Source: Chondrocystis sp. NIES-4102
Lineage (GTDB): Bacteria > Cyanobacteriota > Cyanobacteriia > Cyanobacteriales > Xenococcaceae
Direction of reading: 5' to 3'
NCBI GenBank assembly: GCA_002368355.1
Contig: AP018281.1
Span: 1,178,001 to 1,242,000 of the forward strand
DNA: 64,000 nt
In this document: one piece after another, positions 1 to 9,433 of the stretch
Position numbering within the stretch: position 1 is the first letter of the stretch
Layout of the letters: every line of letters begins with the position of its first letter
Translations under genes and position numbers: made by a program
The notes under the pieces: model-generated
What the model saw: only the letters and a program-made list of their open reading frames with translations
Told to the model about the DNA's origin: nothing
Databases searched by the model: none

Positions 1-248
1 TAGTTGTTGCCATAGTATAGGCACGCTTGCATTAGGCACGACTTTAAAGAAGGGGCGGGGCTTACAAGGGTCTAAGACGATAAATTATCTCAAATAGGCA
101 TTGTTGCGCCGATGTCTAATGTTAGATTGTTTTTATAGCTAGTACCTATTACCAAAACCCTTAGTTGTTCGCACTCTTATTATTAAGCATCAAGTTCTAA
201 AACCCCTTGAATAAATAATTATCTATATATTAAGTTGTTAATCCATCG
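1..248. other. Intergenic leader before dusA
   Basis: I see no convincing gene here. The stretch is AT-rich. A 15-base motif (CTCTTATTATTAAGC, 174-188) recurs exactly at 1603-1617 on the other side of dusA. Confidence 0.5.
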
Positions 249-1217
249 ATGAATAATATTAATCATCCCATAAGTATTGCCCCGATGATGGATCGAACAG
301 ATCGTCACTATCGATATTTCATGCGCCAGATCAGCCGTAATACTTTGCTGTATACAGAAATGATTACCACTCAAGCAATTATTCATGGCGATCGCTCTAA
401 ACTTTTAGATTTCTCACCCCAAGAAAAACCTTTAGTTTTGCAATTAGGAGGAGATAATCCCAGTCATTTAGCAGAATGTGCCAAAATTGGGGCTGATTGG
501 GGATATGATGCCATAAATTTAAATGTAGGTTGTCCTAGCCCTAGAGTCCAAAATGGTAACTTTGGGGCTTGTTTGATGACACAACCAGAATTAGTAGCAA
601 AAGCAGTAGCAGCAATGCAGAAGGCGGTGGATATTCCTGTAACAGTTAAACATCGTATTGGAGTTGACCAGTGCGATCGCTATGAGGATCTATTTGATTT
701 TGTACGTATTATTTCTGAAGCTGGCTGTACTAATTTTACTGTTCACGCCCGTAAAGCTTGGCTACAAGGATTAAGCCCCAAGGAAAACCGCACTATTCCC
801 CCCTTGCGCTATGAGGATGTTTATCGTCTTAAACAGGATTTTCCTCATCTATTTATTGAAATAAATGGCGGTATAACTGATTTGCTGCAAACTAAAAATC
901 ATCTACAAGCGGTAGATGCAGTAATGATTGGACGTACTGCTTATGATCGTCCTTATCTTTTTGCTACTGTCGATCGCGATATCTATGGTGAGGATGTCAC
1001 CCCTCTTTTACGTCATCAAATTGTTACAGCTATGCTGCCATATATTGACCATTGGGTTAATCGAGGTGTCAGACTTAATTCTATCAGTCGTCATATGCTC
1101 CAATTATTTGCTGATCAACCAGGGACAAAAGCTTGGAAGCGTTATATTACCGAACACGCCTGTTTACCTGGGGCAGATGCTGTTATTATTAGTGATGCTT
1201 TGGCTAAGGTTAGGTAG
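249..1217 (+). CDS. dusA: tRNA-dihydrouridine synthase A
   Basis: FMN-dependent enzyme that reduces uridine to dihydrouridine in the D-loop of tRNAs in the cytoplasm. The 322-residue product has the usual DusA length and starts with the family signature SIAPMMDRTDRHYRYFMR. It carries NLNVGCPSPRVQNGNFGACLM-type sequence with the likely catalytic Cys at residue 108, and VKHRIGVD and EINGGI as flavin and phosphate-binding strands. It stands alone, followed by repeat-rich DNA and a convergent ald gene. An exact 15-base direct repeat flanks it at 174-188 and 1603-1617. Assignment to the DusA subgroup is secure from the N-terminal motif. Confidence 0.95.
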   Translation: MNNINHPISIAPMMDRTDRHYRYFMRQISRNTLLYTEMITTQAIIHGDRSKLLDFSPQEKPLVLQLGGDNPSHLAECAKIGADWGYDAINLNVGCPSPRVQNGNFGACLMTQPELVAKAVAAMQKAVDIPVTVKHRIGVDQCDRYEDLFDFVRIISEAGCTNFTVHARKAWLQGLSPKENRTIPPLRYEDVYRLKQDFPHLFIEINGGITDLLQTKNHLQAVDAVMIGRTAYDRPYLFATVDRDIYGEDVTPLLRHQIVTAMLPYIDHWVNRGVRLNSISRHMLQLFADQPGTKAWKRYITEHACLPGADAVIISDALAKVR

Positions 1218-1685
1218 TGGGGGTTTGGGTAGTAGGTAGTAGGTAGTAGGCGCGGAAAGCGTCGTCACGCACGCTCTTGAGGTCGCCAAAGCCCGAACGT
1301 GACGATAGTAGGTAGTGGGGGTTTGGGTAGTGGGTACTAGTTAAAATTTAAATGCTAACAGTTAAGAGCTAAAAGCTAAAAATATCCCTGAATTACCTAG
1401 TATTGCCATATTAATAATTAAAGTATGGGAAGAAAATAATTTCCTTAAAATCTGAGGATTAAAGTAGATAATACTTTTCTGCTTAAAATTTAGATATCCT
1501 AAACTAAATTAATTATTCTTTTATAAGATCTTGCATCATCACCTTTACTGACTTGTGGTATCAAAAAAAAAGGGGAAAGGGGCAATGAATTGATAATCAT
1601 CGCTCTTATTATTAAGCGTGCAAGCTGTAAGTTTTATAATTTGCTTAATCTATCATTTACTCAAAATATCTTAAATTAGGTAAAC
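1218..1685. repeat. Repeat-rich intergenic region: GTAGTGG/GTAGTAG heptamers plus a 57-base hairpin element
   Basis: Heptamer runs occur at about 1211-1250 and 1306-1340. They are split by a GC-rich 57-base element at 1251-1307 whose arms TCGTCACG and CGTGACGA can pair. A near-identical copy lies at 28984-29040. An AGCTAAAAGCTAAAA-type repeat occurs near 1365-1380. A 39-base stretch at 1525-1563 resembles 56217-56255. I see no coding gene. Confidence 0.7.
1251..1307 (+). repeat. 57-base hairpin element, copy 1
   Basis: GC-rich block embedded in AT-rich DNA and bounded on both sides by GTAGTAG heptamers. Arms TCGTCACG (from about 1261) and CGTGACGA (about 1298-1305) form an 8-bp stem. It differs from copy 2 at 28984-29040 at about four positions. 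It looks like a REP- or MITE-like unit without coding capacity. Confidence 0.65.
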
Positions 1686-2774
1686 TTAACTAGAAGCTAA
1701 ATCAGAAAAGACTTCTCTCACCGCAGGATGTATAATTTTTCCATTTTGCACATTTAAACCCTTGGCTAAATGCCCATTACCTTCCAATGCAGCCAAACCA
1801 TGATTAGCTAATTGCATAACATAGGGTAAAGTACTATTATTTAAAGCTTGAGTTGCTGTCCAAGGTACTGCACCAGGCATATTTGGTACACCAAAATGAA
1901 CTACTCCTGCTTCTGTATAAGTTGGCTGAGTATGGCTAGTAGCACGCAAAGTTTCAATACAACCACCTTGATCTACTGCCACATCTACAATTACTGATCC
2001 TGGCTGCATTTGAGCGACCAAATCGCGGGATACTAAAACAGGGGCTTTTTTGCCAACTACTAACACCGCACCAATCAACAAATCAGCATGAGGCACTACC
2101 ATTTCTATTTGGGCAGGAGTGCTGTAAAGTAATTCTACTCGTGAACCGAATAAACTTTCAAGATAGCTGAGGCGTTCAACATTAACATCAATAATTTGAA
2201 CTCTCGCCCCCATTCCCACAGCCATTTTAGCTGCTTCTGTACCAACTACCCCACCACCCAAGATTACAACATTACCTGGTCTAACGCCTGGTATACCTCC
2301 GAGTAGGACACCACGCCCTCCCTGTTGTTTTTCTAAATATCTTGCACCAAATTGTACTGATAAACGTCCAGCAATGATGCTCATGGGGGTTAATAGAGGT
2401 AGACTACCGTTATCTAATTCTACGGTTTCATAGGCGATCGCTGTTGTCTGAGAATCTATTAAAGCTTGAGTTAAATTACGAGCTGCTGCTAAATGTAGAT
2501 AGGTAAAGAGTATTTGGTTAGCTTTAAGATATTGATATTCAGTTGGTAAAGGTTCTTTGACTTTAATGACTAAATCTTTATCCCAAACTTCGGCAGGATT
2601 ATTAATAATTTTTGCCCCAGCTTCATAATATTGGTCATCTGTAAAACCTGATCCTATTCCTGCTTGTGTTTCGATAAAAACCGTATGATGTTTGGCTAGG
2701 GCTTTAACGCTGTTGGGAGTTAAACCAACCCGAAATTCTTGATCTTTGCTTTCCTTTGGAACACCGATTTCCAT
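1686..2774 (-). CDS. ald: Alanine dehydrogenase
   Basis: NAD-dependent interconversion of L-alanine with pyruvate and ammonia in the cytoplasm, used in nitrogen and alanine catabolism. The 362 residues match the family. The N-terminus [20 protein letters not shown] carries the substrate-binding Arg. VIKVKEP contains the conserved Lys, TYLHLAAA the conserved His, and [15 protein letters not shown] the Rossmann glycine loop. Upstream, toward 2930, lies a divergent FAD oxidoreductase, so the 156-base gap should hold promoters for both. I found no exact GTA-N8-TAC NtcA box there, only a near match with a nine-base spacer. Confidence 0.95.
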   Translation of the reverse strand: MEIGVPKESKDQEFRVGLTPNSVKALAKHHTVFIETQAGIGSGFTDDQYYEAGAKIINNPAEVWDKDLVIKVKEPLPTEYQYLKANQILFTYLHLAAARNLTQALIDSQTTAIAYETVELDNGSLPLLTPMSIIAGRLSVQFGARYLEKQQGGRGVLLGGIPGVRPGNVVILGGGVVGTEAAKMAVGMGARVQIIDVNVERLSYLESLFGSRVELLYSTPAQIEMVVPHADLLIGAVLVVGKKAPVLVSRDLVAQMQPGSVIVDVAVDQGGCIETLRATSHTQPTYTEAGVVHFGVPNMPGAVPWTATQALNNSTLPYVMQLANHGLAALEGNGHLAKGLNVQNGKIIHPAVREVFSDLASS

Positions 2775-2930
2775 GAGCTTGCTCTCTATTTGGTGATGGT
2801 AATCATGCTGTACTAATTTAGTTTAACTAGCTGTTGTATATATTACTTTTATTGCGACTAATCAATTGAGCTAAATTAAAAGGAATTGGCTGCAACTTTA
2901 TTTTATTAATTAAATATATTCAAACAAATT

Positions 2931-4484
2931 ATGACAACTTCTAATCTAGAAACAACAGACATAGTAATCATCGGTAGTGGAATAGGCGGTTTATCTTGTG
3001 CTGCTTTACTAGCGCGCTATGGTTTTCGAGTCATAGTTTGTGAAAGTCATTCAATTGCTGGAGGTGCAGCCCACGGTTTTGAACGCAATGGTTTTAAATT
3101 TGATTCTGGCCCATCTTTATATTCGGGAATGTCTTATCGCCCTTCAACAAATCCTCTACGTCAAGTTTTTGATGCAGTCGAAGCAGAATTGACTTGGGTA
3201 AATTATGACACTTGGGGTTGTTGCCTACCAGAAGGGGATTTTAATACTACGGTTGGGGCGAATGACTTTTGTGAGATTTTAGGCAAACTACGGGGAAATA
3301 ATGCTGTTCAACAATGGCGCGAGTTACAGCAAGTCATGACACCTTTAGGACAAGCCGTTAACGCCCTTCCCACTTTAGCAATTAGAAATGATTGGGCTGC
3401 TGCGATTACTGTAGGAAAATATTTACCTGCAATGATGTCACATATTCCGAGTTTTTTTAAACTCACAGAACCCTTTAGTAAAATTATGGATGGAGTTGTT
3501 AATGATACTTTTATCCGTAATTGGCTTGATCTGTTGTGTTTCCTCCTCTCAGGATTACCTGCTCATAGTACTAGTGGTGCAGAAATGGCATTTATGTTTG
3601 CCGAATGGTATAAACCAGGGGTGGTTCTAGATTATCCTGTTGGTGGTAGCGGTGCGATGGTAGAGGCACTAGTAACAGCTTTAACCAAACATGGCGGTAA
3701 TTTGTTACTCAATAGTCATGTTCAAGAAATTTTAGTTAGCAATAATCGTGCAACAGGAGTTCGCTTACGAAATGGACAAGAAATACAAGCTCAGATAGCT
3801 GTTGTTTCCAATGCTTCTGTGTGGGACAGTTTAAAGCTATTGCCAGCAGGGGCTTTACCCGATCGCTTCCGTCAGCAAAGACAAGCAACTCCCGAATGCG
3901 AGAGTTTTATGCACCTGCACTTAGGTATTGATGCCACTGGCTTAGGTGAAGATTTGCAATGTCATTATATATTCGTTCAAGATTGGAACAAAGGTATTGA
4001 TGCTCCCCAAAATATAGTAGTGGTTTCGATTCCTTCGGTTTTAGATCCTACCCTTGCACCTCCAGGTAAGCACGTTATTCATGTTTATACTCCTGGCAAT
4101 GAACCCTATGCGCTTTGGCAAGGATTAGATCGTCGTAGTCAAGCTTATGCCCAATTAAAACAAGAACGATCGCAAGTAATGTGGCAAGCTTTAGAGAGAA
4201 TCATTCCCGATCTAAGATCTCGTTGTGAAGTTACTTTAGTGGGTACTCCCCTAACCCACGAACGTTATTTACGTCGTCATCATGGTTCTTATGGCCCTGC
4301 TATTGCAGCAAGTCAAGGTTTATTTCCAGGTTCAACTACTCCTTTAAACGGCTTTTTCTGTTGCGGAGATTCAACCTTTCCTGGGATTGGTTTACCACCC
4401 GTTGCAGCAAGTGGAGCGATCGCAGCTAATACTATTGCACCTTTAAATAAGCATTTAGAAATGTTATCTCAAATAGGTTTATGA
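2931..4484 (+). CDS. CrtISO/phytoene-desaturase family FAD oxidoreductase
   Basis: Probable FAD-dependent oxidoreductase or isomerase acting on isoprenoid-like lipids at membranes. The 517 residues begin with a dinucleotide-binding motif (IIGSGIGGLSCAALLARYG, about residues 13-31) followed by GGAAHGFERNGFKFDSGPSL, typical of the carotenoid isomerase / retinol saturase superfamily. The C-terminus has the second FAD motif (GFFCCGDSTFPGIGLPPVAASG). Cyanobacterial CrtH (prolycopene isomerase) is a paralogue. This sequence looks closer to the plant and cyanobacterial paralogue of unknown substrate than to CrtH itself, so I give no symbol. A candidate terminator stem follows at 4542-4569. Confidence 0.8.
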   Translation: MTTSNLETTDIVIIGSGIGGLSCAALLARYGFRVIVCESHSIAGGAAHGFERNGFKFDSGPSLYSGMSYRPSTNPLRQVFDAVEAELTWVNYDTWGCCLPEGDFNTTVGANDFCEILGKLRGNNAVQQWRELQQVMTPLGQAVNALPTLAIRNDWAAAITVGKYLPAMMSHIPSFFKLTEPFSKIMDGVVNDTFIRNWLDLLCFLLSGLPAHSTSGAEMAFMFAEWYKPGVVLDYPVGGSGAMVEALVTALTKHGGNLLLNSHVQEILVSNNRATGVRLRNGQEIQAQIAVVSNASVWDSLKLLPAGALPDRFRQQRQATPECESFMHLHLGIDATGLGEDLQCHYIFVQDWNKGIDAPQNIVVVSIPSVLDPTLAPPGKHVIHVYTPGNEPYALWQGLDRRSQAYAQLKQERSQVMWQALERIIPDLRSRCEVTLVGTPLTHERYLRRHHGSYGPAIAASQGLFPGSTTPLNGFFCCGDSTFPGIGLPPVAASGAIAANTIAPLNKHLEMLSQIGL

Positions 4485-4541
4485 TCCTCCTAAAGTGGAA
4501 GACAGTAAATTAATTGGAAATATACGGCTACTTTTAGCTAT

Positions 4542-4569
4542 AAGAGCAGTATGGCGATCGCTCTTTTAT
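4542..4569. terminator. Possible bidirectional terminator between convergent genes
   Basis: AAGAGC (4542-4547) pairs with GCTCTT (4560-4565), followed by a short T run. It lies just before the tadA stop and after the oxidoreductase stop. The loop holds most of a HIP1 site, so pairing may be partly coincidental. Confidence 0.4.
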
Positions 4570-5112
4570 TTAATTTGCTCGCCCTTGGGAATTTCTGCGA
4601 TGCTCAAACCAGTTTTGTAATTGTTGCCGACATTCTAATTCTTTAATACCAGCTAATACTTGTAACTTATGATTAGAACAAGCACTATCAGGTAAATTCA
4701 TCACAGTCCTAATTGCTCCTGTTTTAGGATCATCAGCACCATAAACCAATAAGCCTAAACGCGACTGAATAATAGCCCCTGCACACATGGGACAAGGTTC
4801 TAAGGTGACGTAAAGAGTGCAGTTAGGCAAATAATAGTTTTTTTGTAGAGCAGTAGCCATCCTAATTGCTAAAATTTCTGCGTGGGCGGTAGCATCTAAA
4901 TCTCTTTCCTTACGATTAGTTGCCTCAGCCAATAAATTACCTAAATTATCAACAATTATTGCGCCTATAGGGACTTCCCCAGCATCTGCTGCTAAATTCG
5001 CGAGTTTTAGGGCATATTCAAGCCAATGGCAATGATTTATATAACTATTGTCATCTAATTTAGATAAAGACTGTTTAATATTTTGATAGCGCGAATGCAA
5101 TTTTTTTGCCAT
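4570..5112 (-). CDS. tadA: tRNA(adenine34) deaminase
   Basis: Zinc deaminase that converts A34 to inosine in the tRNA-Arg(ACG) anticodon. The cytidine-deaminase fold motifs are clear: HAEILAI with the zinc His and catalytic Glu, and PCPMCAGAI with the two zinc Cys. The protein is 180 residues, slightly longer than the usual 150-170, because of about 25 N-terminal residues before the fold. A later start is possible. It is convergent with the CrtISO-like gene. Confidence 0.93.
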   Translation of the reverse strand: MAKKLHSRYQNIKQSLSKLDDNSYINHCHWLEYALKLANLAADAGEVPIGAIIVDNLGNLLAEATNRKERDLDATAHAEILAIRMATALQKNYYLPNCTLYVTLEPCPMCAGAIIQSRLGLLVYGADDPKTGAIRTVMNLPDSACSNHKLQVLAGIKELECRQQLQNWFEHRRNSQGRAN

Positions 5113-5218
5113 GCGGGAAATCTTGCCAAATTATCGACGAAGGACAGATTTTTTCTAAGATTAAAAACTATTACACTGTGATTAAATGCTGCCAAATAAT
5201 TTAATCTTCAATTAAAAA

Positions 5219-5788
5219 ATGCAAATTACAGAAATTGCCCAGACTTTGGAAAAGCTGTTTAATCCCCAAGATATTCGACATGACATAGAAGAAGCGTGGC
5301 AAGTTAAGAATTCTCAGATACATTTGTTGATAATTCTATCTCAAGATCATTCCTGGTTAAGATTACTTACTCCTATCGTTTCAGCCCAAGAAGCCCAGTC
5401 TTTATTACCTCAATTACTAGAAGATAATTTTGATCAAACTCAAGATGTGCGCTACGCCATCAATCAAGATGTGGTGTGGGGTGTGTTTCATCATCGTCTA
5501 TCTAGTTTAACAGTTGAAGATTTAGAAAGCGCGATCGCTTCTTTACAGAATTTAGTGAATAAGGGATTATCTCAACCTTTCAATCAGTTAATTGAAAAAC
5601 AAATTATTCAAATTGTCAAAGCAGCTAAAGCCCAAGGACAAACTTTAGAATCTACCTATCAAACTATAGATCGCTTTTACCAAGAAGGGGTTATGGGCGG
5701 TATTGATCAAGATCCCGTCCAGCGCGAACAATTTTTGGCTGCTTGGAAATCTCAATTGCAGCGTTTATGGTCTGAAGTTGAGGTTTAA
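5219..5788 (+). CDS. Conserved cyanobacterial hypothetical protein (possible YbjN/CesT-like fold)
   Basis: 189 residues with no catalytic motif that I recognise. The first about 110 residues alternate helix and strand in the manner of the YbjN / type III chaperone-like sensory fold (inference from pattern only). The rest is helical. It ends eight bases before the next gene, a DUF2358-like protein, and then an ArsA-type ATPase follows, so the three probably form one transcript. No signal peptide or membrane segment is visible, so it is likely cytosolic. Confidence 0.6.
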   Translation: MQITEIAQTLEKLFNPQDIRHDIEEAWQVKNSQIHLLIILSQDHSWLRLLTPIVSAQEAQSLLPQLLEDNFDQTQDVRYAINQDVVWGVFHHRLSSLTVEDLESAIASLQNLVNKGLSQPFNQLIEKQIIQIVKAAKAQGQTLESTYQTIDRFYQEGVMGGIDQDPVQREQFLAAWKSQLQRLWSEVEV

Positions 5789-5796
5789 TTGCTCTA

Positions 5797-6183
5797 ATGA
5801 ATAAGCAACAGGATCTAGTGACAATTCTACAGCAAGATTATCAAAGGTTTCCCCTGAATCAGACTTTTGAAATCTACGCTCAAGATGTTTATTTTAAAGA
5901 TCCTCTTAATGAGTTTCGGGGAGTTAAACGTTATCAACAGATGATTGGCTTTTTAAATAGCTTTTTTGGCAATATTGATATGGAACTTCACCAGATAACT
6001 CGCCAAGAGCAACAAATTACTACCCAGTGGACATTAAATATGACCTCACCTCTACCTTGGAAACCTAAATTATCTATTCCAGGCTGGAGTGAATTAACAG
6101 TCGATAATAACAACTTAATTGTTTCTCATATTGACTATTGGCATATTTCCCCCTGGAATGTTTTGCGCCAGAATTTGTTTTAG
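5797..6183 (+). CDS. DUF2358-type (SnoaL/NTF2-like) protein
   Basis: 128 residues with the pattern of the DUF2358 family found in cyanobacteria and plastids: an N-terminal helix, then EIYAQDVYFKDPLNEFRGVKRY, then a beta-rich half with TQWTLNM and a C-terminal HIDYWHISPWNVLRQ. The NTF2-like fold forms a small cup that can bind a ligand. No function is established that I know of. It is packed between the hypothetical gene at 5219 and the ArsA-type ATPase. Confidence 0.7.
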   Translation: MNKQQDLVTILQQDYQRFPLNQTFEIYAQDVYFKDPLNEFRGVKRYQQMIGFLNSFFGNIDMELHQITRQEQQITTQWTLNMTSPLPWKPKLSIPGWSELTVDNNNLIVSHIDYWHISPWNVLRQNLF

Positions 6184-6251
6184 GCTCAAAAAACGTCACA
6201 ATAATATAGTTAAGTAATGTAAATATTTTTAATATAGGATTAAAATTTTCT

Positions 6252-7439
6252 ATGCGCGTAATTTTGATGACTGGCAAGGGTGGGGTGGGTAAAACCTCTG
6301 TCGCTGCTGCTACTGGCTTACGTTGTGCGGAGTTGGGATATAAAACTTTAGTACTAAGTACTGACCCTGCTCATTCTTTGGCAGATAGTTTTGAGGTAGA
6401 TTTGGGTCATGATCCAATACAAGTACGTCCCAACCTTTGGGGAGCAGAACTTGATGCACTGAGGGAATTGGAAGGTAATTGGGGAGCAGTTAAACGTTAT
6501 ATTACCCAAGTGTTACAAGCAAGAGGTTTAGACGGGGTGCAAGCTGAGGAATTGGCGATCTTACCAGGAATGGACGAAATCTTTGGTTTGGTAAGGATGA
6601 AACGCCACTATGATGAAGGGGATTTTGAAATTTTAATTATCGACTCAGCACCCACAGGTACAGCTTTAAGACTATTGAGTTTACCCGAAGTTGGTGGCTG
6701 GTATATGAGACGTTTTTACAAACCGCTTCAGGGAATGTCGGCAGCCTTACGACCTTTAGTAGAGCCATTTTTCAAACCAATTGCGGGCTTTTCTCTACCT
6801 GATAAGGAAGTAATGGACGCTCCTTATGAATTTTACGAGCAAATTGAGGCGTTAGAAAAAGTTTTAACTGATAACACTAAGACTTCAGTGCGTTTAGTTA
6901 TGAACCCTGAAAAAATGGTGATCAAAGAATCATTACGCGCCCATGCTTACCTGAGCTTATATAATGTTGCCACAGATTTAGTAGTAGCTAATCGTGTCAT
7001 TCCCGATCAAGTTAATGATCCTTTTTTCCAACGTTGGAAAGAAAATCAAAATGTCTACAAACAGGAAATATATGATAATTTCCATCCCCTACCAGTAAAA
7101 GAAGCTCCCTTATTCCCTACAGAAATGTGTGGTATGGAAGCTTTAGAGAAACTCAAGGAAATCTTATATAAAGACGAAGATCCTACCCAAGTTTATTATC
7201 GAGAAAACACCATTAAGATTATCCAAGAACAAGGTAATTATAGTCTGCATTTATATTTGCCTGGTATTCCTAAAGAACAGATCCAGTTAAATAAAACTGG
7301 GGATGAGTTAAATGTCAGAATTGGCAACCATCGTCGTAATTTAGTTTTACCTCAAGCTTTAGCAGCACTCCAGCCTTCAGGGGCAAAAATGGAAGATGAT
7401 TATTTAAAGATTAACTTCCAAGATCTTGCTAAGGTTTAA
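6252..7439 (+). CDS. ArsA/Get3-family ATPase with C-terminal HSP20-like domain
   Basis: SIMIBI-class P-loop ATPase related to ArsA and Get3/TRC40. The deviant Walker A is at residues 8-15 (GKGGVGKT), with [13 protein letters not shown] (switch region) and [16 protein letters not shown] downstream. The last about 85 residues ([18 protein letters not shown] onward) form an alpha-crystallin-like beta-sandwich, as in the ArsA_HSP20 group of cyanobacteria and plastids. The family can act in tail-anchored protein targeting. A role in arsenite export is unlikely here because the ars genes lie 47 kb away with their own ACR3 pump. Confidence 0.88.
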   Translation: MRVILMTGKGGVGKTSVAAATGLRCAELGYKTLVLSTDPAHSLADSFEVDLGHDPIQVRPNLWGAELDALRELEGNWGAVKRYITQVLQARGLDGVQAEELAILPGMDEIFGLVRMKRHYDEGDFEILIIDSAPTGTALRLLSLPEVGGWYMRRFYKPLQGMSAALRPLVEPFFKPIAGFSLPDKEVMDAPYEFYEQIEALEKVLTDNTKTSVRLVMNPEKMVIKESLRAHAYLSLYNVATDLVVANRVIPDQVNDPFFQRWKENQNVYKQEIYDNFHPLPVKEAPLFPTEMCGMEALEKLKEILYKDEDPTQVYYRENTIKIIQEQGNYSLHLYLPGIPKEQIQLNKTGDELNVRIGNHRRNLVLPQALAALQPSGAKMEDDYLKINFQDLAKV

Positions 7440-7696
7440 TATTAAATAGGTCGTCTGTGGGTAATAGGAATTTTAGGTAGATGATACTTCAGATTAGTAT
7501 TGCCCAGAGAAAATATTTTTTAGCTTTTAGTCTTTAGCTGTTAGCTGTGAGCTTCTTAGTTTTTAGCTTTTAATTGCTAATTGATTGGTGATTATTATTA
7601 CCCACTACCTACTACCTACTACCTAACTTGACTACTCCTAACTCCTATAGCAAATAATCACCCCAATTGTTTTAAACCAATCTTGTAAGGCTAATA
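7440..7696. repeat. Intergenic repeats (TTAGCTTTTAGC-type and CCTACTAC-type)
   Basis: TTTAGC-type repeats lie at about 7515-7575. Reverse-oriented heptamers (CCTACTA) lie at about 7600-7625, then ACTCCTAACTCCTA. The same families recur near 1350, 20501, 28860, 33190 and 38940. I see no gene here. Confidence 0.7.
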
Positions 7697-7984
7697 CTAG
7701 TTGGGGCAGAGCTTTTGAATCACCTCTTCTAACTGCGTTTGTTCTAGAATAGTTAAAACAAAAACTTCCTGTACAGTTTTTCCCTGTCGTGCAATAACTT
7801 TATACCCACCGCGAATGGGGACAGAAACGCGCAATTTCATTTTAGGTATATGGCTTCTGGTAGTCTTAATTCTGCCTGGAGTAACGGTGGTAACACCCTC
7901 ACATTTAATTAATTTCTCCAAAATAGGAATCAAACCAGGGAGATGGGTAGAATGATTCCAGACTAACCTACCATCAGAAGACAT
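7697..7984 (-). CDS. DUF2103-like protein
   Basis: 95-residue product with the DUF2103 (predicted metal-binding, cyanobacterial) pattern: GRLVWNHSTHLPGLIPILEKL, then TVTPGRIKTTRSHIPKMKLRVSVP, then GGYKVIARQGKTVQEVFV. The His pair in WNHSTH is the likely basis for the metal-binding suggestion. It starts 32 bases after clpS on the same strand, so the two are probably cotranscribed. The function is unknown. Confidence 0.75.
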   Translation of the reverse strand: MSSDGRLVWNHSTHLPGLIPILEKLIKCEGVTTVTPGRIKTTRSHIPKMKLRVSVPIRGGYKVIARQGKTVQEVFVLTILEQTQLEEVIQKLCPN

Positions 7985-8016
7985 ATCTTATTATTCCTTA
8001 AATTTTCTGTTTAATT

Positions 8017-8310
8017 TTAAGCTTGCTCTAGTGGGGCCATAGTCAACCCTGCACGCTTCAACTGCTGATGATATAATTCCGCTTGTTCTTGGGGCCCTAC
8101 CCAAACTAGAGCTTGTCCTTGATAATGAATTTGATCAGTTAGTTCACGGGCGCGATCGCCACTCATCCCAGGAATATATTTGAGTAAACATTCTATTACG
8201 TGCGCGAATGTATTAAAATCATCATTTAAAACAATGATCTTGTAGTTAGGATAATGTTGTTTGATGGTCTGACCAGCTTTTTCTTTAACTACTACAGGTG
8301 AAACAGTCAT
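8017..8310 (-). CDS. clpS: ATP-dependent Clp protease adaptor ClpS
   Basis: Adaptor that docks on ClpC and delivers N-degron substrates to ClpCP. The 97 residues contain the ClpS core KIIVLNDDFNTFAHVIECLL with the Asp pair of the N-degron pocket, and GQALVWVGPQEQAELYHQQL. The NTF sequence and the end LTMAPLE match the cyanobacterial ClpS1 group. It is first in a probable two-gene transcript with the DUF2103-like gene. Confidence 0.93.
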   Translation of the reverse strand: MTVSPVVVKEKAGQTIKQHYPNYKIIVLNDDFNTFAHVIECLLKYIPGMSGDRARELTDQIHYQGQALVWVGPQEQAELYHQQLKRAGLTMAPLEQA

Positions 8311-8561
8311 TGCCCATATATCCTCAAAACTAAACTATAAATGGTGTGTAATCGGTTAAACAAGTTTACTAGTAATGATGATGTTTAGCGAGATTACAAT
8401 ACTCTCAATCCTCTAGTTTAACTATTTTTAAGATTTTCTTCCAAATTGATTTTAATATTTAGCTGGCAAATAGAAAATAGGGGATTGTCTAAATCTTTCC
8501 TCTTTTAAAAATAAAAGTCCATAATGATTCGTGCAATTCATTTAATTTTTATCTTTTGCTC

Positions 8562-9356
8562 ATGAAAATTGTAATCGGTTGGCTTTATCCTACTTTAATG
8601 AGTACCTATGGCGATCGCGGTAATGTTATTTGTCTCCAACGTCGTTGTCAGTGGCGCAATATTGAAGTGGAAATTTTGCCTTTGACAAGGGAATCTGAGG
8701 CTCTTGATTTTCAAGATGTGGATTTAATTGTCGGTGGTGGGGCGCAGGATCGTCAACAAGAAATTGTGATGCGCGATCTAAAAGGAGCAAAAGCCGAGAT
8801 TTTGCAAGCTAAACTCGAGCAAGGAACACCTGGAGTATTTACCTGTGGATCACCCCAACTTTTGGGACATTACTATGAACCTGCATTAGGTAAAAGAATT
8901 GAGGGGTTGGGTATTTTAGATTTAGTTAGTAAACATCCAGGTATTGAGGCACAACGTTGTATTGGTAATTTAGTATATGAGATTACCGCTAATCCCATCG
9001 CCTCAGAATTAACTGCAATGCTGGGAGAAAAGCCCATTGTCATCGGTTTTGAAAATCATGGTGGTAGAACCTATCTTAATAATGTGCAACCCTTGGGTAA
9101 GGTAATTAAAGGGTATGGGAATAATGGCGAGGATCAAACTGCTGGATCTTTCTATCAAAATGCGATCGCCACCTATGCTCATGGGCCACTCTTACCTAAA
9201 AACCCCTTTATTGCTGATTGGTTAATTAGCAAAGCTTATCTACAAAAATATCAACAAGAACTAACCTTGATACCTTTGGATGATTCCTTAGCTCTTGCAG
9301 CCCGTCAAGCTATCTTGCAACGTCTTGATTTGGCACGGTTGATGACTAAAGTGTAA
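8562..9356 (+). CDS. GatD-like glutamine amidotransferase (CobB/CobQ type)
   Basis: Class I glutamine amidotransferase resembling GatD, which with MurT amidates the D-Glu of lipid II. The nucleophile Cys lies in GVFTCGSPQLLG and the catalytic His in GFENHGGRTYL. The N-terminus KIVIGWLYPTLMSTYGDRGN is typical. I chose the ATG at 8562 because it gives the family start; a TTG lies two codons upstream. No murT is adjacent, whereas the pair is usually an operon, so the partner must be elsewhere if this is GatD. Confidence 0.82.
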   Translation: MKIVIGWLYPTLMSTYGDRGNVICLQRRCQWRNIEVEILPLTRESEALDFQDVDLIVGGGAQDRQQEIVMRDLKGAKAEILQAKLEQGTPGVFTCGSPQLLGHYYEPALGKRIEGLGILDLVSKHPGIEAQRCIGNLVYEITANPIASELTAMLGEKPIVIGFENHGGRTYLNNVQPLGKVIKGYGNNGEDQTAGSFYQNAIATYAHGPLLPKNPFIADWLISKAYLQKYQQELTLIPLDDSLALAARQAILQRLDLARLMTKV

Positions 9357-9433
9357 AGTACTGTTTGTGAATCTTTGCATTAAGTTGTGTGCGTTGCAAC
9401 AAAATTTGCCTTAAGATTGCAAAGAGATAAATT

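Noticed and set aside
928-1239. 103-codon plus-strand frame inside and past dusA
   Set aside because: Overlaps the well-supported dusA in another frame and ends in heptamer repeats; hydrophobic low-complexity composition, no family.
2775-2930. Possible NtcA site upstream of ald
   Set aside because: The only candidate (GTA ... TAC near 2805) has a nine-base spacer instead of eight and no suitably placed -10.
6252-7439. ArsA-type ATPase considered part of an arsenite pump
   Set aside because: The HSP20-like C-terminal domain, single ATPase half and distance from the ars island favour the Get3-like cyanobacterial group.
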